NCBI RefSeq assembly: GCF_019636155.1
Contig: NZ_JAHBYB010000007.1
Coordinates: 94,805 to 158,804, forward strand
Source of the DNA: Brevundimonas sp.
Lineage (GTDB): Bacteria; Pseudomonadota; Alphaproteobacteria; Caulobacterales; Caulobacteraceae
Length of the DNA stretch: 64,000 nt
Direction of reading: 5' to 3'
Below, one piece after another: positions 33,045 through 43,951 of this stretch (its first letter is position 1; each line of letters begins with the position of its first letter). The notes under the pieces were generated by a model. It made no database searches. It was not told the DNA's origin and saw only the letters and a list, made by a program, of their open reading frames with translations. Both the position numbers and the translations under genes were made by a program.

Positions 33045-34034
33045 ATGAGGCACGACAAGGCGGTTCTGCTGATCGAACTGGCGCGGCGCATGGCCGCCTC
33101 GGCCGAGGGCCTGACCCTGGACGAGATGGCGCAGGAGACGGGGGTGGGTCGGCGCACGGCGGAGCGGATGCGCGATGCGGTCCTGATGCTGTTCCCTCTG
33201 GCGGAAGAGGTGTCGGACCCGCCGACCAAGCGGTGGCGCATCCGGGGCGGGCTGAACGGCTTCGAACAGGCGCCGACCGCCACCGAGATGCTGGAGCTGA
33301 CCAAGGCGGCGCAGGTGTTGCGGACGGCGGGCGAGCCCGCGCGGGCCGCGGCGCTGGAGGGGCTGGAGCGCAAGGTCAAGGCGGCCATGCGCTCGACCAC
33401 CCTGAACCGGCTGGCCCCGGACCTGGAGGCCCTGGTGCGGGCCGAGACCATCGCCGTCCAGGCCGGGCCGCGGCCGACGGCGGATGAGGCCATGCTGGCC
33501 GAGATCCGCAACGCCCTGCTGGCCCAGAGCCCGCTGGGCTTCCTGTATTCGCGGCCGGGCGCCGAGCCCAGGCGGCGCAGCGTGGCGCCCTGCGGCCTGA
33601 TGTTCGGGCGGGCAAACTATCTGGTCGCCGCCGACCGCGAGACGGCCAAGGTCCAGACCTTCCGCCTGGACCGGATGAGCGGCGTCGAGGCCCAGGACGG
33701 CCACGCCCCGCCGCCCGCCGACTTCGACCTGGGCGCCTTCGCCAGCCAGTCGTTCGGCATCTATCAGGACCAGATCGAGGATGTGGCCCTGCGCATTAGC
33801 CCGCAGGGGGCAGATGAGGCGCGCGGCTGGCGGTGGCATCCGACCCAGGTGCTGGAGGATCAGGCCGATGGGTCGGTGGTGGTCCGCTTCCGCGCCTCGG
33901 GCATGCGCGAACTGGCCTGGCACCTGTTCACCTGGGGCGACCAGGTCGAGATCCTGGCGCCCGACCGTCTGAAGACGGTGATGGCCGAGGAACTGGCCGC
34001 CGCCCGCCGCGCCTTGGATCGGTCACGAAGCTGA
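33045..34034 (+). CDS. WYL-domain helix-turn-helix transcriptional regulator
   Basis: The 329-residue protein has an N-terminal HTH_11-type domain (KAVLLIELARRMAASAEGLTLDEMAQETGVGRRTAERMRDAV, residues 1-46). The central WYL domain contains RRSVAPCGLMFGRANYLVAAD and TFRLDRMSGVEAQDG, and a C-terminal WCX-like part has GMRELAWHLFTWGDQVEILAP. WYL domains bind nucleic acid or nucleotides and often regulate DNA-damage or phage-defence genes. No defence genes are adjacent, only the divergent small gene. The ATG at 33045 follows a GGGGGCC-type site. Confidence 0.88.
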   Translation: MRHDKAVLLIELARRMAASAEGLTLDEMAQETGVGRRTAERMRDAVLMLFPLAEEVSDPPTKRWRIRGGLNGFEQAPTATEMLELTKAAQVLRTAGEPARAAALEGLERKVKAAMRSTTLNRLAPDLEALVRAETIAVQAGPRPTADEAMLAEIRNALLAQSPLGFLYSRPGAEPRRRSVAPCGLMFGRANYLVAADRETAKVQTFRLDRMSGVEAQDGHAPPPADFDLGAFASQSFGIYQDQIEDVALRISPQGADEARGWRWHPTQVLEDQADGSVVVRFRASGMRELAWHLFTWGDQVEILAPDRLKTVMAEELAAARRALDRSRS

Positions 34035-34097
34035 GCCGTCCTTAAGGTGACGCCGCCGACTTCGCCGTTCAGGGTGCGGTCCGGCAAGGAAACCCGC

Positions 34098-35504
34098 ATG
34101 CGCCCTCTTCTTCTCCTGACCCTCATGCTCGTCGCCCTGGTCGGCGCGGCGCCGGCGTGCGCCCAGTCGGACGGGCCCGACACCATCGTCCGGGTCGCGG
34201 TGACCCGTGACGGCGACCGCTGGACCGCGGACTATCAGCTTGCGCTGGATCGGCCCGCCTTCGCCTTCGCCGTCTCGGCCCTGATGCGCGAGGGACGCCG
34301 GCCCTGGCGGCCCCAAGGCTGGACGGTCCAGACGCCTGGCGTCGAGATCGTCCGCATCGGCGACTATGACGTGCTGAGAAGCCGGGACGGCCGGCCCCTG
34401 CCGCGCCGCATCCGCATCGCCCTGCGGCCGTTCAGCGGCGATCTGGAGGCGGAATATTCGCCCTTCCTGGTCTTTTCGGACGGGGCGGTCGCCCTGTTCT
34501 CCGAACAGTTCGACCTGATCCCCCTGGACCGGGCCCAGGCCGCCGCCGACCTGCCGGCCGACCTGAACGGGGTCGAGGTGGCCGGCGGCCTGACCGAGGT
34601 GACCTGGCGCGACCGGGCCGGACCGGTCCTGTTTCGCGGACACAGGGTGGCGGAGGCGACGGCGGCGGACGCCGAAACCTATGTCCTGTTCGGCCGCGCG
34701 GCGGTGGAGGAAACCCCCGACATCGCCACCATCGTCGATCCCGGCCTGCCGGCCTGGCTGCATGACGAGCTTGAGGCCTTCACCCCCCGGATCATGGCCG
34801 CTTACGCCGCCCGCATCGGCCCTCGCGCCGGGGAGCGGCCGCTGGTGATGGTCAGCTGGGCCGGGCCCACCGGCGGTCTGTCCAGCATGGCCGGCAGCGT
34901 GCTGGACAATCTGATCGTCATAGATTTCGAGGGCGAGGGGGTGCTGTCGGCCTCGGACCAGGTGCTGGAACTGGCCCACTGGTTCCTGGCGCACGAGGCG
35001 GCCCATTTCTGGCTGGGCAGCCAGGGACTGCGCTACGAATTCGCCCGCGACGCCTGGATCACCGAAGGCGGCGCCGACCTGATGGCGGTGCGCGGCCTGG
35101 CGGCCCTGGACCCGGCGCGCGATCCGCGCGCCCGGCTGCAGGACTCGGTCGACGACTGCATCGACCTGTCGACCCGGCGCGGCGTCGCCTCGGCCGGGCA
35201 GAGGGGCGAACATCGCGCCTACTATGCCTGCGGCGCCGTGTTCTGGCTGACGCTGGAGGCGGCCTCCGGCCAGGATGTCTTCGTCCTGGTGCGGGGCCTG
35301 ACGGCGGACAATCCTGACGGAGTCCTCAGCCGCGCCGAGTGGCTGGACCGGCTGGATCGGGCTTCGGGCGATCCGGCGCTGCGGGCCGATGTCGAACGCC
35401 TGCTGGACCAGGGGGCCGATGATCCGGCCGTGGTGATCGGACGGCTGTTCCAGCGCGCCGGCGTGCCGTTCGACATGATCGCCGGCCATCCGCACCTGAG
35501 GTAG
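34098..35504 (+). CDS. Secreted HEXXH zinc metallopeptidase-like protein (M1-related)
   Basis: The 468-residue protein has a signal peptide (RPLLLLTLMLVALVGAAPACAQ). The beta-rich N-terminal half is followed by a gluzincin-like catalytic region with HEAAHFWLG (zinc His pair and Glu) and the downstream ligand Glu in WITEGGADLMAVR, the M1-aminopeptidase arrangement. A C-terminal helical region follows. It is shorter than full M1 enzymes and may be a membrane-associated periplasmic peptidase of the M61/M1 superfamily. The start at 34098 has an AAGGA ribosome binding site. Confidence 0.78.
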   Translation: MRPLLLLTLMLVALVGAAPACAQSDGPDTIVRVAVTRDGDRWTADYQLALDRPAFAFAVSALMREGRRPWRPQGWTVQTPGVEIVRIGDYDVLRSRDGRPLPRRIRIALRPFSGDLEAEYSPFLVFSDGAVALFSEQFDLIPLDRAQAAADLPADLNGVEVAGGLTEVTWRDRAGPVLFRGHRVAEATAADAETYVLFGRAAVEETPDIATIVDPGLPAWLHDELEAFTPRIMAAYAARIGPRAGERPLVMVSWAGPTGGLSSMAGSVLDNLIVIDFEGEGVLSASDQVLELAHWFLAHEAAHFWLGSQGLRYEFARDAWITEGGADLMAVRGLAALDPARDPRARLQDSVDDCIDLSTRRGVASAGQRGEHRAYYACGAVFWLTLEAASGQDVFVLVRGLTADNPDGVLSRAEWLDRLDRASGDPALRADVERLLDQGADDPAVVIGRLFQRAGVPFDMIAGHPHLR

Positions 35505-35508
35505 GGCG

Positions 35509-36915
35509 TCACCCGGCCGCGAAGGGATAGGGGCTGATCGACTTGGCCCAGTCGTCGACGGCCAGGGCCCGGTCGATGGGCGGGGCGGCCCGCTCGGCGC
35601 AGGGATGGCGCGGACACAGGCGGCAGGCCGGGCCGATGGGCGTGACCTCGGGCGACGCCAGATCCAGACCCCGCGCATGGATCAGCCGCCGCGCCTGCGA
35701 CAGCTCGCAGCCTAGGCCGATGGCCAGGTCGTGGCCCTCGGTGAAGGCGTCCTGGCCTTGCCGCTCCACCGTGCGGGCCAGGGTGAACCAGCGGACGCCG
35801 TCGGGCGTCTCGACGATCTGGGTGACGATGCGGCCGGGGGTGCGGAACGCCGAATGCAGCCGCCAGCGCGGACAAGCGCCGCCGAAGCGCGAGAAGGGAA
35901 AGGCCCCCGCCGCGAACCGCTTGGATACATTCCCTGCCTGGTCCACCCGCATCAGGAAGAAGGGCACGCCCCGCGCCGTGGGCCGCGACAGGGTGGTCAG
36001 CCGGTGCGCCGCCTGCTCGAACGACACCCCGAACCGCGCCTGAAGCCGGGCGATGTCATAGCCGCTGTCTTCCGCCAGGGCGTGGAAGGCGCGGTAGGGC
36101 ATCAGGATCGCCGCAGCCAGGGTGTTGGTCAGAGCGGTCTTCAACAGGCCGCGGGCGCCCTGCGGGGGGGCGGCCGCCTGGACCGCGGCCTCGATCTCGG
36201 CCGCCTGTTCGACCGCCGCCAGCTGATAGGCCAGGGCGAAGGCGCGCGACGCCGGCCCCAGGGTTTCCGACAACAACAGCCGCCCCCGGTGCGGGTCGAA
36301 CCGCCGGGTCCATTCCACCATCACCTCGACCGGCAGGGTGCGGACGCTGAGGCCATGGCGGGCCAGCAGGCGGGCGCGGGCGCGGGTCTCGAACGGTTCG
36401 CCGGGGGTCTCGGCCTCCAGCGTCTGGGCCAGGGCCTCGCCCAGAGTGTCGAACTCGGGAAAATGGTTCTTCCGCGCCTGGATGTATTCGCGCACCCAGT
36501 CGGCGGGGCTGTCGGGGTCGGGCGCGTCCGGGTCGCGCGCCCGGCGGTCGGCGAAGGCGCGGTACAGCCGCAGGAAGGCGTCGGACAGGGCGGGCTGGTC
36601 CTGGATCGCCTGGACCACCTCGTGACGGGGCACAGCCAGGCCCTGGAACAGGGGATCGGCCAGGGCCTCGACCATCGCCCCCTCGCTGGCGTCGCCGCCG
36701 GCGGCTGTGAAGTCGCGCAGGTCCACATCATAGGTCTGGGCCAGGCGCAGCAGCAGTTGCGCCGACAGGGGCCTCTGGTTCCGCTCGATATGGTTCAAAT
36801 AGCTGGGCGAGACGCCCAGATCGCCGGCCATGGCGGTCTGGGTCAGGGACAGCTGGCGCCGCAGCCGTTTCAGCCGGCCGCCCAGGAACAGCTTGTGATC
36901 GGCCCCTCGATCCAT
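35509..36915 (-). CDS. ScfR/RamB-type XRE regulator (short-chain fatty acid / glyoxylate control)
   Basis: The 468-residue protein has an N-terminal XRE helix-turn-helix (FLGGRLKRLRRQLSLTQTAMAGDLGVSPSYLNHIERNQRP, residues 9-48). A middle IrrE-like region without a metal motif follows. The C-terminal ScfR/DUF2083 domain has a Cys cluster (CRLCPRHPCAE). Such regulators (RamB, ScfR, MccR) control isocitrate lyase and propionate/acetate genes in response to acyl-CoA. It is divergent from aceA with a 157-base intergenic region holding two matching operators, which strongly suggests that aceA is its target. Confidence 0.88.
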   Translation of the reverse strand: MDRGADHKLFLGGRLKRLRRQLSLTQTAMAGDLGVSPSYLNHIERNQRPLSAQLLLRLAQTYDVDLRDFTAAGGDASEGAMVEALADPLFQGLAVPRHEVVQAIQDQPALSDAFLRLYRAFADRRARDPDAPDPDSPADWVREYIQARKNHFPEFDTLGEALAQTLEAETPGEPFETRARARLLARHGLSVRTLPVEVMVEWTRRFDPHRGRLLLSETLGPASRAFALAYQLAAVEQAAEIEAAVQAAAPPQGARGLLKTALTNTLAAAILMPYRAFHALAEDSGYDIARLQARFGVSFEQAAHRLTTLSRPTARGVPFFLMRVDQAGNVSKRFAAGAFPFSRFGGACPRWRLHSAFRTPGRIVTQIVETPDGVRWFTLARTVERQGQDAFTEGHDLAIGLGCELSQARRLIHARGLDLASPEVTPIGPACRLCPRHPCAERAAPPIDRALAVDDWAKSISPYPFAAG

Positions 36916-36926
36916 GTGGGCAGCAT

Positions 36927-36964
36927 GTCACAATATGACTGACAATGCAAAGTCACATTATGAC
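36927..36964. promoter_or_regulatory. Twin operators in the regulator-aceA promoter region
   Basis: Two 13-base sites, GTCACAATATGAC (36927-36939) and GTCACATTATGAC (36952-36964), differ at one position and start 25 bases apart. Each is a GTCA-N5-TGAC inverted repeat. The second site lies just upstream of a TATAAT sequence. They are good candidates for ScfR/RamB-type binding. Confidence 0.8.
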
Positions 36965-36972
36965 TATTGGAC

Positions 36973-36978
36973 TATAAT
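36973..36978 (+). promoter_or_regulatory. aceA: Likely -10 element of the aceA promoter
   Basis: A perfect TATAAT, rare in this GC-rich sequence, lies 9 bases after the second operator. No good -35 is seen at the usual distance because the operator occupies that place. This fits an activated or repressed promoter. Confidence 0.6.
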
Positions 36979-37023
36979 TCATGCCGCATATGGGTGCTGG
37001 TTTTGACTTCGACGTGTTCTGAT

Positions 37024-37059
37024 CCCTGTCGAAGGCGGCGCGCGCCGCCGCGAACAGGG
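37024..37059 (+). promoter_or_regulatory. aceA: Strong hairpin in the aceA 5' leader
   Basis: CCCTGT (37024-37029) pairs with ACAGGG (37054-37059). Between them is the 16-base palindrome GGCGGCGCGCGCCGCC, with no loop of its own. It ends 13 bases before the ATG. It could protect the messenger or regulate translation. Confidence 0.55.
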
Positions 37060-37072
37060 AACGAGCACGACC

Positions 37073-38350
37073 ATGACCACTTTCGCCGATTTGGTTCCGG
37101 CCCCGGCGGGGCGTTTCGACGGGATCGAGCGCCCCTATACGCCGGACGACGTGCTGCGCCTGCGCGGCTCGGTCCCGATCACCCACACCCTGGCCGAACG
37201 CGGCGCCAGCCGCCTGTGGGAGCTGCTGCATTCCGAGCCCTACATCAACGCCCTGGGCGCGGTGACGGGCAACCAGGCCATGCAGATGGTCCGCGCGGGG
37301 CTGAAGGCCATCTATCTGTCGGGGTGGCAGGTGGCGGCCGACGCCAATACGGCGGGGGCCATGTATTCGGACCAGTCGCTGTACCCGGCCAACGCCGCGC
37401 CCGAACTGTGCCGCCGCATCAACCGCACCCTGCAGCGCGCCGACCAGATCGAGCATGCCGAGGGCGGGGCGAAACGCGACTGGTTCGCCCCCATCGTGGC
37501 CGACGCCGAGGCGGGCTTCGGCGGGCCGCTGAACAGCTTCGAGATCATGAAGGCCTTCATCGAGGCGGGCGCCGCCGGCGTCCATTTCGAGGACCAGCTG
37601 GCCAGCGAGAAGAAGTGCGGCCACCTGGGCGGCAAGGTGCTGATCCCCACCCAGGCGCACGAGCGCAACCTGATCGCCGCGCGCCTGGCCGCCGACGTCA
37701 TGGGCGCGCCGACGATCACCGTGGCCCGCACCGATGCGGAATCGGCCCAGCTGATCACCAGCGACATCGACGAACGCGACCACCCCTTCATCGACCGCGA
37801 CAGCCGCACGCCCGAGGGCTTTTTCCGCCTGAAGCCCGGCTCGGGCCTGGATCACTGCATCGCGCGCGGCCTGGCCTATGCGAAACACGCCGACCTGCTG
37901 TGGTGGGAGACGTCGCATCCCGACCTGGACGACGCCCGCCGCTTCGCCGAAGCGATCCAGAAGGCTCATCCCGGCAAGCTGATGGCCTACAACTGCTCGC
38001 CCAGCTTCAACTGGGAGGCCAAGCTGGACAAGGAGACCATCGCCCGGTTCCAGCGCGAACTGGGGGCCATGGGCTACAAATTCCAGTTCGTGACCCTGGC
38101 CGGCTTCCACAGCCTGAACAATGGCATGTTCGAACTGGCCAGCGGCTACCGCGACCGCGGCATGGCGGCCTATTCCGAGCTGCAGCAGCGCGAGTTCGCC
38201 AACGAGGCCGACGGCTACACCGCCACCCGTCACCAGCGCGAGGTCGGCACCGGCTATTTCGACGCCGTGGCCACCGTCATCTCGAACGGCCAGTCGTCCA
38301 CGACGGCGCTGAAGGACTCCACCGAAACCGCCCAGTTCGCGGCGGCGTGA
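37073..38350 (+). CDS. aceA: Isocitrate lyase
   Basis: The enzyme cleaves isocitrate to glyoxylate and succinate, the first step of the glyoxylate shunt needed for growth on acetate or fatty acids. The 425-residue protein has [11 protein letters not shown]-like [26 protein letters not shown], and the catalytic loop [14 protein letters not shown] with the active-site Cys. It also has [18 protein letters not shown] and [13 protein letters not shown]. The length fits bacterial AceA. It lies opposite the ScfR/RamB-type regulator. A small gene follows 20 bases after the stop, probably in the same transcript. Confidence 0.97.
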   Translation: MTTFADLVPAPAGRFDGIERPYTPDDVLRLRGSVPITHTLAERGASRLWELLHSEPYINALGAVTGNQAMQMVRAGLKAIYLSGWQVAADANTAGAMYSDQSLYPANAAPELCRRINRTLQRADQIEHAEGGAKRDWFAPIVADAEAGFGGPLNSFEIMKAFIEAGAAGVHFEDQLASEKKCGHLGGKVLIPTQAHERNLIAARLAADVMGAPTITVARTDAESAQLITSDIDERDHPFIDRDSRTPEGFFRLKPGSGLDHCIARGLAYAKHADLLWWETSHPDLDDARRFAEAIQKAHPGKLMAYNCSPSFNWEAKLDKETIARFQRELGAMGYKFQFVTLAGFHSLNNGMFELASGYRDRGMAAYSELQQREFANEADGYTATRHQREVGTGYFDAVATVISNGQSSTTALKDSTETAQFAAA

Positions 38351-38370
38351 ACCCGACAGGAGACAGGACC

Positions 38371-38580
38371 ATGCAGCCCCTGACCAACACCCAGGCCATC
38401 ATCGACTTCTGCCTGGCGCCGCTGAACGTCGATGCGGGGACCGAGGCCGAGCGCGAGGTGCGCCGGCGCCTGACCCACGTCATCGGCACCTTCCAGAAGA
38501 CCCTGGCCCAGCCGGTCGCCGTCGATTTCTCGAACATGCCCAGCCAGGTCATCAACGAGGCGGCGCACGGTTACGAATAG
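38371..38580 (+). CDS. Small protein directly downstream of aceA
   Basis: The 69-residue product MQPLTNTQAIIDFCLAPLNVD... continues with GTEAEREVRRRLTHVIGTFQKTLAQPVAVDFSNMPS. The AGGAG site 9 bases before the ATG and the 20-base gap after aceA support a co-transcribed gene. It looks soluble and helical with no motif I recognise. It is divergent in sequence from aceA and convergent with the hybrid kinase gene. Confidence 0.65.
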   Translation: MQPLTNTQAIIDFCLAPLNVDAGTEAEREVRRRLTHVIGTFQKTLAQPVAVDFSNMPSQVINEAAHGYE

Positions 38581-38588
38581 GCGGGGCC

Positions 38589-40898
<2,310 letters not shown>

Positions 40899-40951
40899 GT
40901 GTATTCCCCCGTTTCAGGGTGGAACTCTTGTCGCAAAGAGGTGAAAAAAGG

Positions 40952-42403
40952 GTGGGGACTGGCGAACCGCCGTCTTTTATGCCCCTTCGCCGGACCGGTC
41001 GCGCCATGCCGTACGAACAGCCCCTTTCGCCGGTCGCGCCCAGCCTGAGGTCGCGCCTCTGGACCGCGGGGGCCAGCGGCGGGGTGGCCGTGCTGGTCCT
41101 GATCGGGGCGGCGGTTCTTCATCATGAGGCCGCGCCTCTGCTTCTGACCGGGGCCGTGGCGACCGCCGTGCTGACCTGGATGGTCAATCGCCGACCGGCG
41201 ACCGTCGAGCCCGCGGCCGTCGTGGCCACGGCCGACGCGCCCGCACCGGCGCCGGGGCTTCTGGATATAGCCTTCGAAGCCCTGGCCGATCCCGTGCTGG
41301 TGGTCGGCGGCGGCGAGCCGGACGATCTGGCCGGCCGACGCGTCCTGGCCGCCAACGCCGCCGCGCGCGACCTGTTGCGCCTGCCGCCGGGCGGGGGCCT
41401 GCTGCTGTCCGCCCTTCGCGACCCTTCGGTGCTGGAGGCGGTGGATGAAAGCCTGTTCGGCGGGCTGGCGCGGGTCACGGACTACACGCCGGGCGGCGCG
41501 CGCGACCGGGTGTGGCGGGCCTTCAGCCGACCCCTGCCGCATGATCCGGCCGGCCAGCCCCTGGCCCTGCTGGTGTTGCGCGACGAGACCGACGCCCGGC
41601 GCATGGAGATGATGCGGGTCGATTTCCTGGCCAACGCCAGCCACGAACTGCGCACCCCCCTGGCGTCGCTCAGCGGCTTTATCGAGACCCTGCGCGGCCA
41701 TGCGCGCCAGGACGAGGCGGCGCGCGAGAAATTCCTGGACATCATGTCGGCCCAGGCCGAGCGGATGGGGCGGCTGGTCTCGGACCTGCTGTCGCTCAGC
41801 CGGATCGAACTGAACGAACACATCCCGCCGTCCGGCCGGGTCGATCTGGCGCGGGCGGCGGCCGACGTCATCGACGCGGTCTCCATCCTGGCGCGGGAGA
41901 AGGGCGTGGGCCTGAGCCTGTCGGGCCAAACCTCGGGCGTCTCCGTCGTCGGAGACCGCGACGAGATCATCCAGGTCATCCAGAACCTGGTCGACAACGC
42001 CCTGAAATACTCGCCCCCTGGCGGGGTGGTGGAGTTGACCGTCCGGTCCGGGCTGACGGCGGACGAGATGGCGGCCGAACGGATCGACGACCTCAGCCGC
42101 CTGCCGCTGGTCACGCCCGACCGTGTCCGGGGCGCCGCCTTCGCCGCCGTCACGGTGCGGGACCACGGTCCAGGCATGGCGCGAGAATTCCTGCCCAGAC
42201 TTCCCGAGCGCTTCTATCGCGTCGAAGGGCAAAAGAGCGGCCCCAGGGAGGGCGCCGGCCTGGGCCTGGCCATCGTCAAGCATATCGTCAACCGCCACCT
42301 CGGAGGCCTGGCGGTGGCCAGCGCGCCGGGGCAGGGGACGGCCTTCGTCGCCTGGTTTCCCATGGCCCCCGCCCGCGCCGAGACGCCGGACCCCGCGACG
42401 TAA
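40952..42403 (+). CDS. phoR: Phosphate regulon sensor histidine kinase PhoR
   Basis: The 483-residue kinase has a membrane anchor region (RLWTAGASGGVAVLVLIGAAVL and LLLTGAVATAVLTWMV, about residues 36-74), a PAS-like domain, HisKA with the phospho-His in LANASHELRTPLASL, and HATPase (QNLVDNALKYS, GAGLGLAIVKHIVNRH). It opens the phosphate cluster, where it phosphorylates PhoB when phosphate is low and is inhibited through Pst-PhoU. The GTG at 40952 is preferred because AGAGGTG precedes it by 8 bases. ATGs at 40979 and 41006 are alternatives without a ribosome binding site. Confidence 0.93.
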   Translation: MGTGEPPSFMPLRRTGRAMPYEQPLSPVAPSLRSRLWTAGASGGVAVLVLIGAAVLHHEAAPLLLTGAVATAVLTWMVNRRPATVEPAAVVATADAPAPAPGLLDIAFEALADPVLVVGGGEPDDLAGRRVLAANAAARDLLRLPPGGGLLLSALRDPSVLEAVDESLFGGLARVTDYTPGGARDRVWRAFSRPLPHDPAGQPLALLVLRDETDARRMEMMRVDFLANASHELRTPLASLSGFIETLRGHARQDEAAREKFLDIMSAQAERMGRLVSDLLSLSRIELNEHIPPSGRVDLARAAADVIDAVSILAREKGVGLSLSGQTSGVSVVGDRDEIIQVIQNLVDNALKYSPPGGVVELTVRSGLTADEMAAERIDDLSRLPLVTPDRVRGAAFAAVTVRDHGPGMAREFLPRLPERFYRVEGQKSGPREGAGLGLAIVKHIVNRHLGGLAVASAPGQGTAFVAWFPMAPARAETPDPAT

Positions 42404-42408
42404 CAGAA

Positions 42409-42426
42409 CTGTCACGGCGCCGTCTT
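42409..42426 (+). promoter_or_regulatory. Pho-box-like site between phoR and pstC
   Basis: CTGTCAC-GGCG-CCGTCTT gives two 7-base half sites with the 4-base spacer of the PhoB consensus (CTGTCAT repeats 11 bases apart). It lies 6 bases after the phoR stop and 95 bases before pstC, so low phosphate would induce pstCAB-phoU-phoB from here. An 8-base hairpin (AGCCGGAC/GTCCGGCT, 42462-42487) lies in the leader. Confidence 0.6.
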
Positions 42427-42520
42427 AATCCGCTGACCAATCGCGGGCAGTTTCCGCCGCGAGCCGGACGGGCGAGTCTGTCCGGCTGACGGTTTTCGGC
42501 GCGTCGCGCCCTGGATTCAG

Positions 42521-43951
42521 ATGGCCTGGCTCTTTCCCCTGATCCTGTTGCTGGCGGGCGCCCTGGCCTATGCGGGCGGGCGCGTCCTGTCGGCGCGTCG
42601 CGGGCGCGGTGAAGTCAGCCATTCGCGCCCCGGCCAATACGCCGCCTTCGCCATGATCTGGACTGTGGCGCCCGCCCTGGCGGTGCTGATCCTCGGCCAG
42701 CTGGCCCTGCCGGGCGTCTCGGCCGGCCTGATCCAGGCCCAGGAATCCGCGGCGGTGGCCGAGTTGCCGGTCTTCCAGCGCGCGGCCTTCTACAGCGACG
42801 CCCGCCGCGTCGGGGCCGGAGAGCCGGCCCAGCAGATATGGACCGCGCCCCTGGCCCAGGAACTGACCACCACCGGACGCCGGATCGCGGGCGTCCATCA
42901 GGGGCTGATGCTGGCCCTGGCCGGCGCCGTCAGCGCCGCCGCCCTGCTGGGCGCCCTGGTCGCCTTCGCCCGCATCCGCCCCCAGTTCCGCGCCCGCAAC
43001 AGCGTCGAGGCCTGGATCGTGATCGGCCTGTTCGCCTGTTCGGCCGTCGCGGTTCTGACCACGGTCGGGATCATCGCCTCCCTGGTCTTTGACTCCTGGC
43101 GCTTCTTCCAGTCGGTGCCAGTGGGGGAATTCCTGTTCGGCACCCGCTGGAGCCCCCAGATCGCCATCCGCGCGGACCAGGTGGGCTCGTCGGGCGCCTT
43201 CGGGGCCGTGCCCCTGTTCGCCGGCACCCTGCTGATCATGCTGATCGCCATGATCGTGGCCGGCCCCATCGGACTGTTCTCGGCCATCTATCTGTCGGAA
43301 TACGCCGGGCCCCGGACCCGCGCCATGGTCAAGCCGCTGCTGGAGATCCTGGCGGGCGTGCCGACGGTGGTCTACGGCTTCTTCGCCGCCCTGACCGTGG
43401 GGCCGGCGCTGCGGGTCTTCTTCAACACCATCGGCGGCTGGCTGATCGGCGGGCCGCTGGACGGGATCGGGCAGTATCTGGCCCTGGTGCAGAACCAGAT
43501 GGCCCTGACCGCCGGGGCGGTGATGGGCATCATGCTGATCCCGTTCGTCTCGTCCCTGTCGGACGACATCATCAACGCCGTGCCCCAGTCGCTGCGGGAC
43601 GGGTCCCTGGCCATGGGCGCCACAAAGTCCGAGACGATTTCGCGCGTCCTGATGCCCGCCGCCCTGCCGGGGGTGGCCGGCGCCTTCCTGCTGGCGGTGT
43701 CGCGGGCCATCGGCGAGACCATGATCGTGACCATGGCCGCCGGCCTGGCCGCCAACCTGACCTTCAATCCGCTGGACACGGTGACCACGGTGACGGTGCA
43801 GATCGTCACCCTTCTGACCGGTGATCAGGAGTTCAACAGTCCCAAGACCCTGGCTGCCTTCGGCCTGGGCCTGACCCTGTTCCTGGTGACCCTGGCCCTG
43901 AACATCGTCGCCCAGCGCATCGTCGCCGCCTATCGGGAACAGTATGACTGA
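42521..43951 (+). CDS. pstC: Phosphate ABC transporter permease PstC
   Basis: The 476-residue protein is longer than E. coli PstC (319) because of an N-terminal extension with extra membrane segments, typical of alphaproteobacterial PstC. The core has six membrane helices and the EAA loop for PstB docking (SLRDGSLAMGATKSETISRVLMPAALPG). It forms the channel with PstA. It overlaps pstA by 8 bases. pstS, the binding protein, is not in the cluster. Confidence 0.95.
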   Translation: MAWLFPLILLLAGALAYAGGRVLSARRGRGEVSHSRPGQYAAFAMIWTVAPALAVLILGQLALPGVSAGLIQAQESAAVAELPVFQRAAFYSDARRVGAGEPAQQIWTAPLAQELTTTGRRIAGVHQGLMLALAGAVSAAALLGALVAFARIRPQFRARNSVEAWIVIGLFACSAVAVLTTVGIIASLVFDSWRFFQSVPVGEFLFGTRWSPQIAIRADQVGSSGAFGAVPLFAGTLLIMLIAMIVAGPIGLFSAIYLSEYAGPRTRAMVKPLLEILAGVPTVVYGFFAALTVGPALRVFFNTIGGWLIGGPLDGIGQYLALVQNQMALTAGAVMGIMLIPFVSSLSDDIINAVPQSLRDGSLAMGATKSETISRVLMPAALPGVAGAFLLAVSRAIGETMIVTMAAGLAANLTFNPLDTVTTVTVQIVTLLTGDQEFNSPKTLAAFGLGLTLFLVTLALNIVAQRIVAAYREQYD

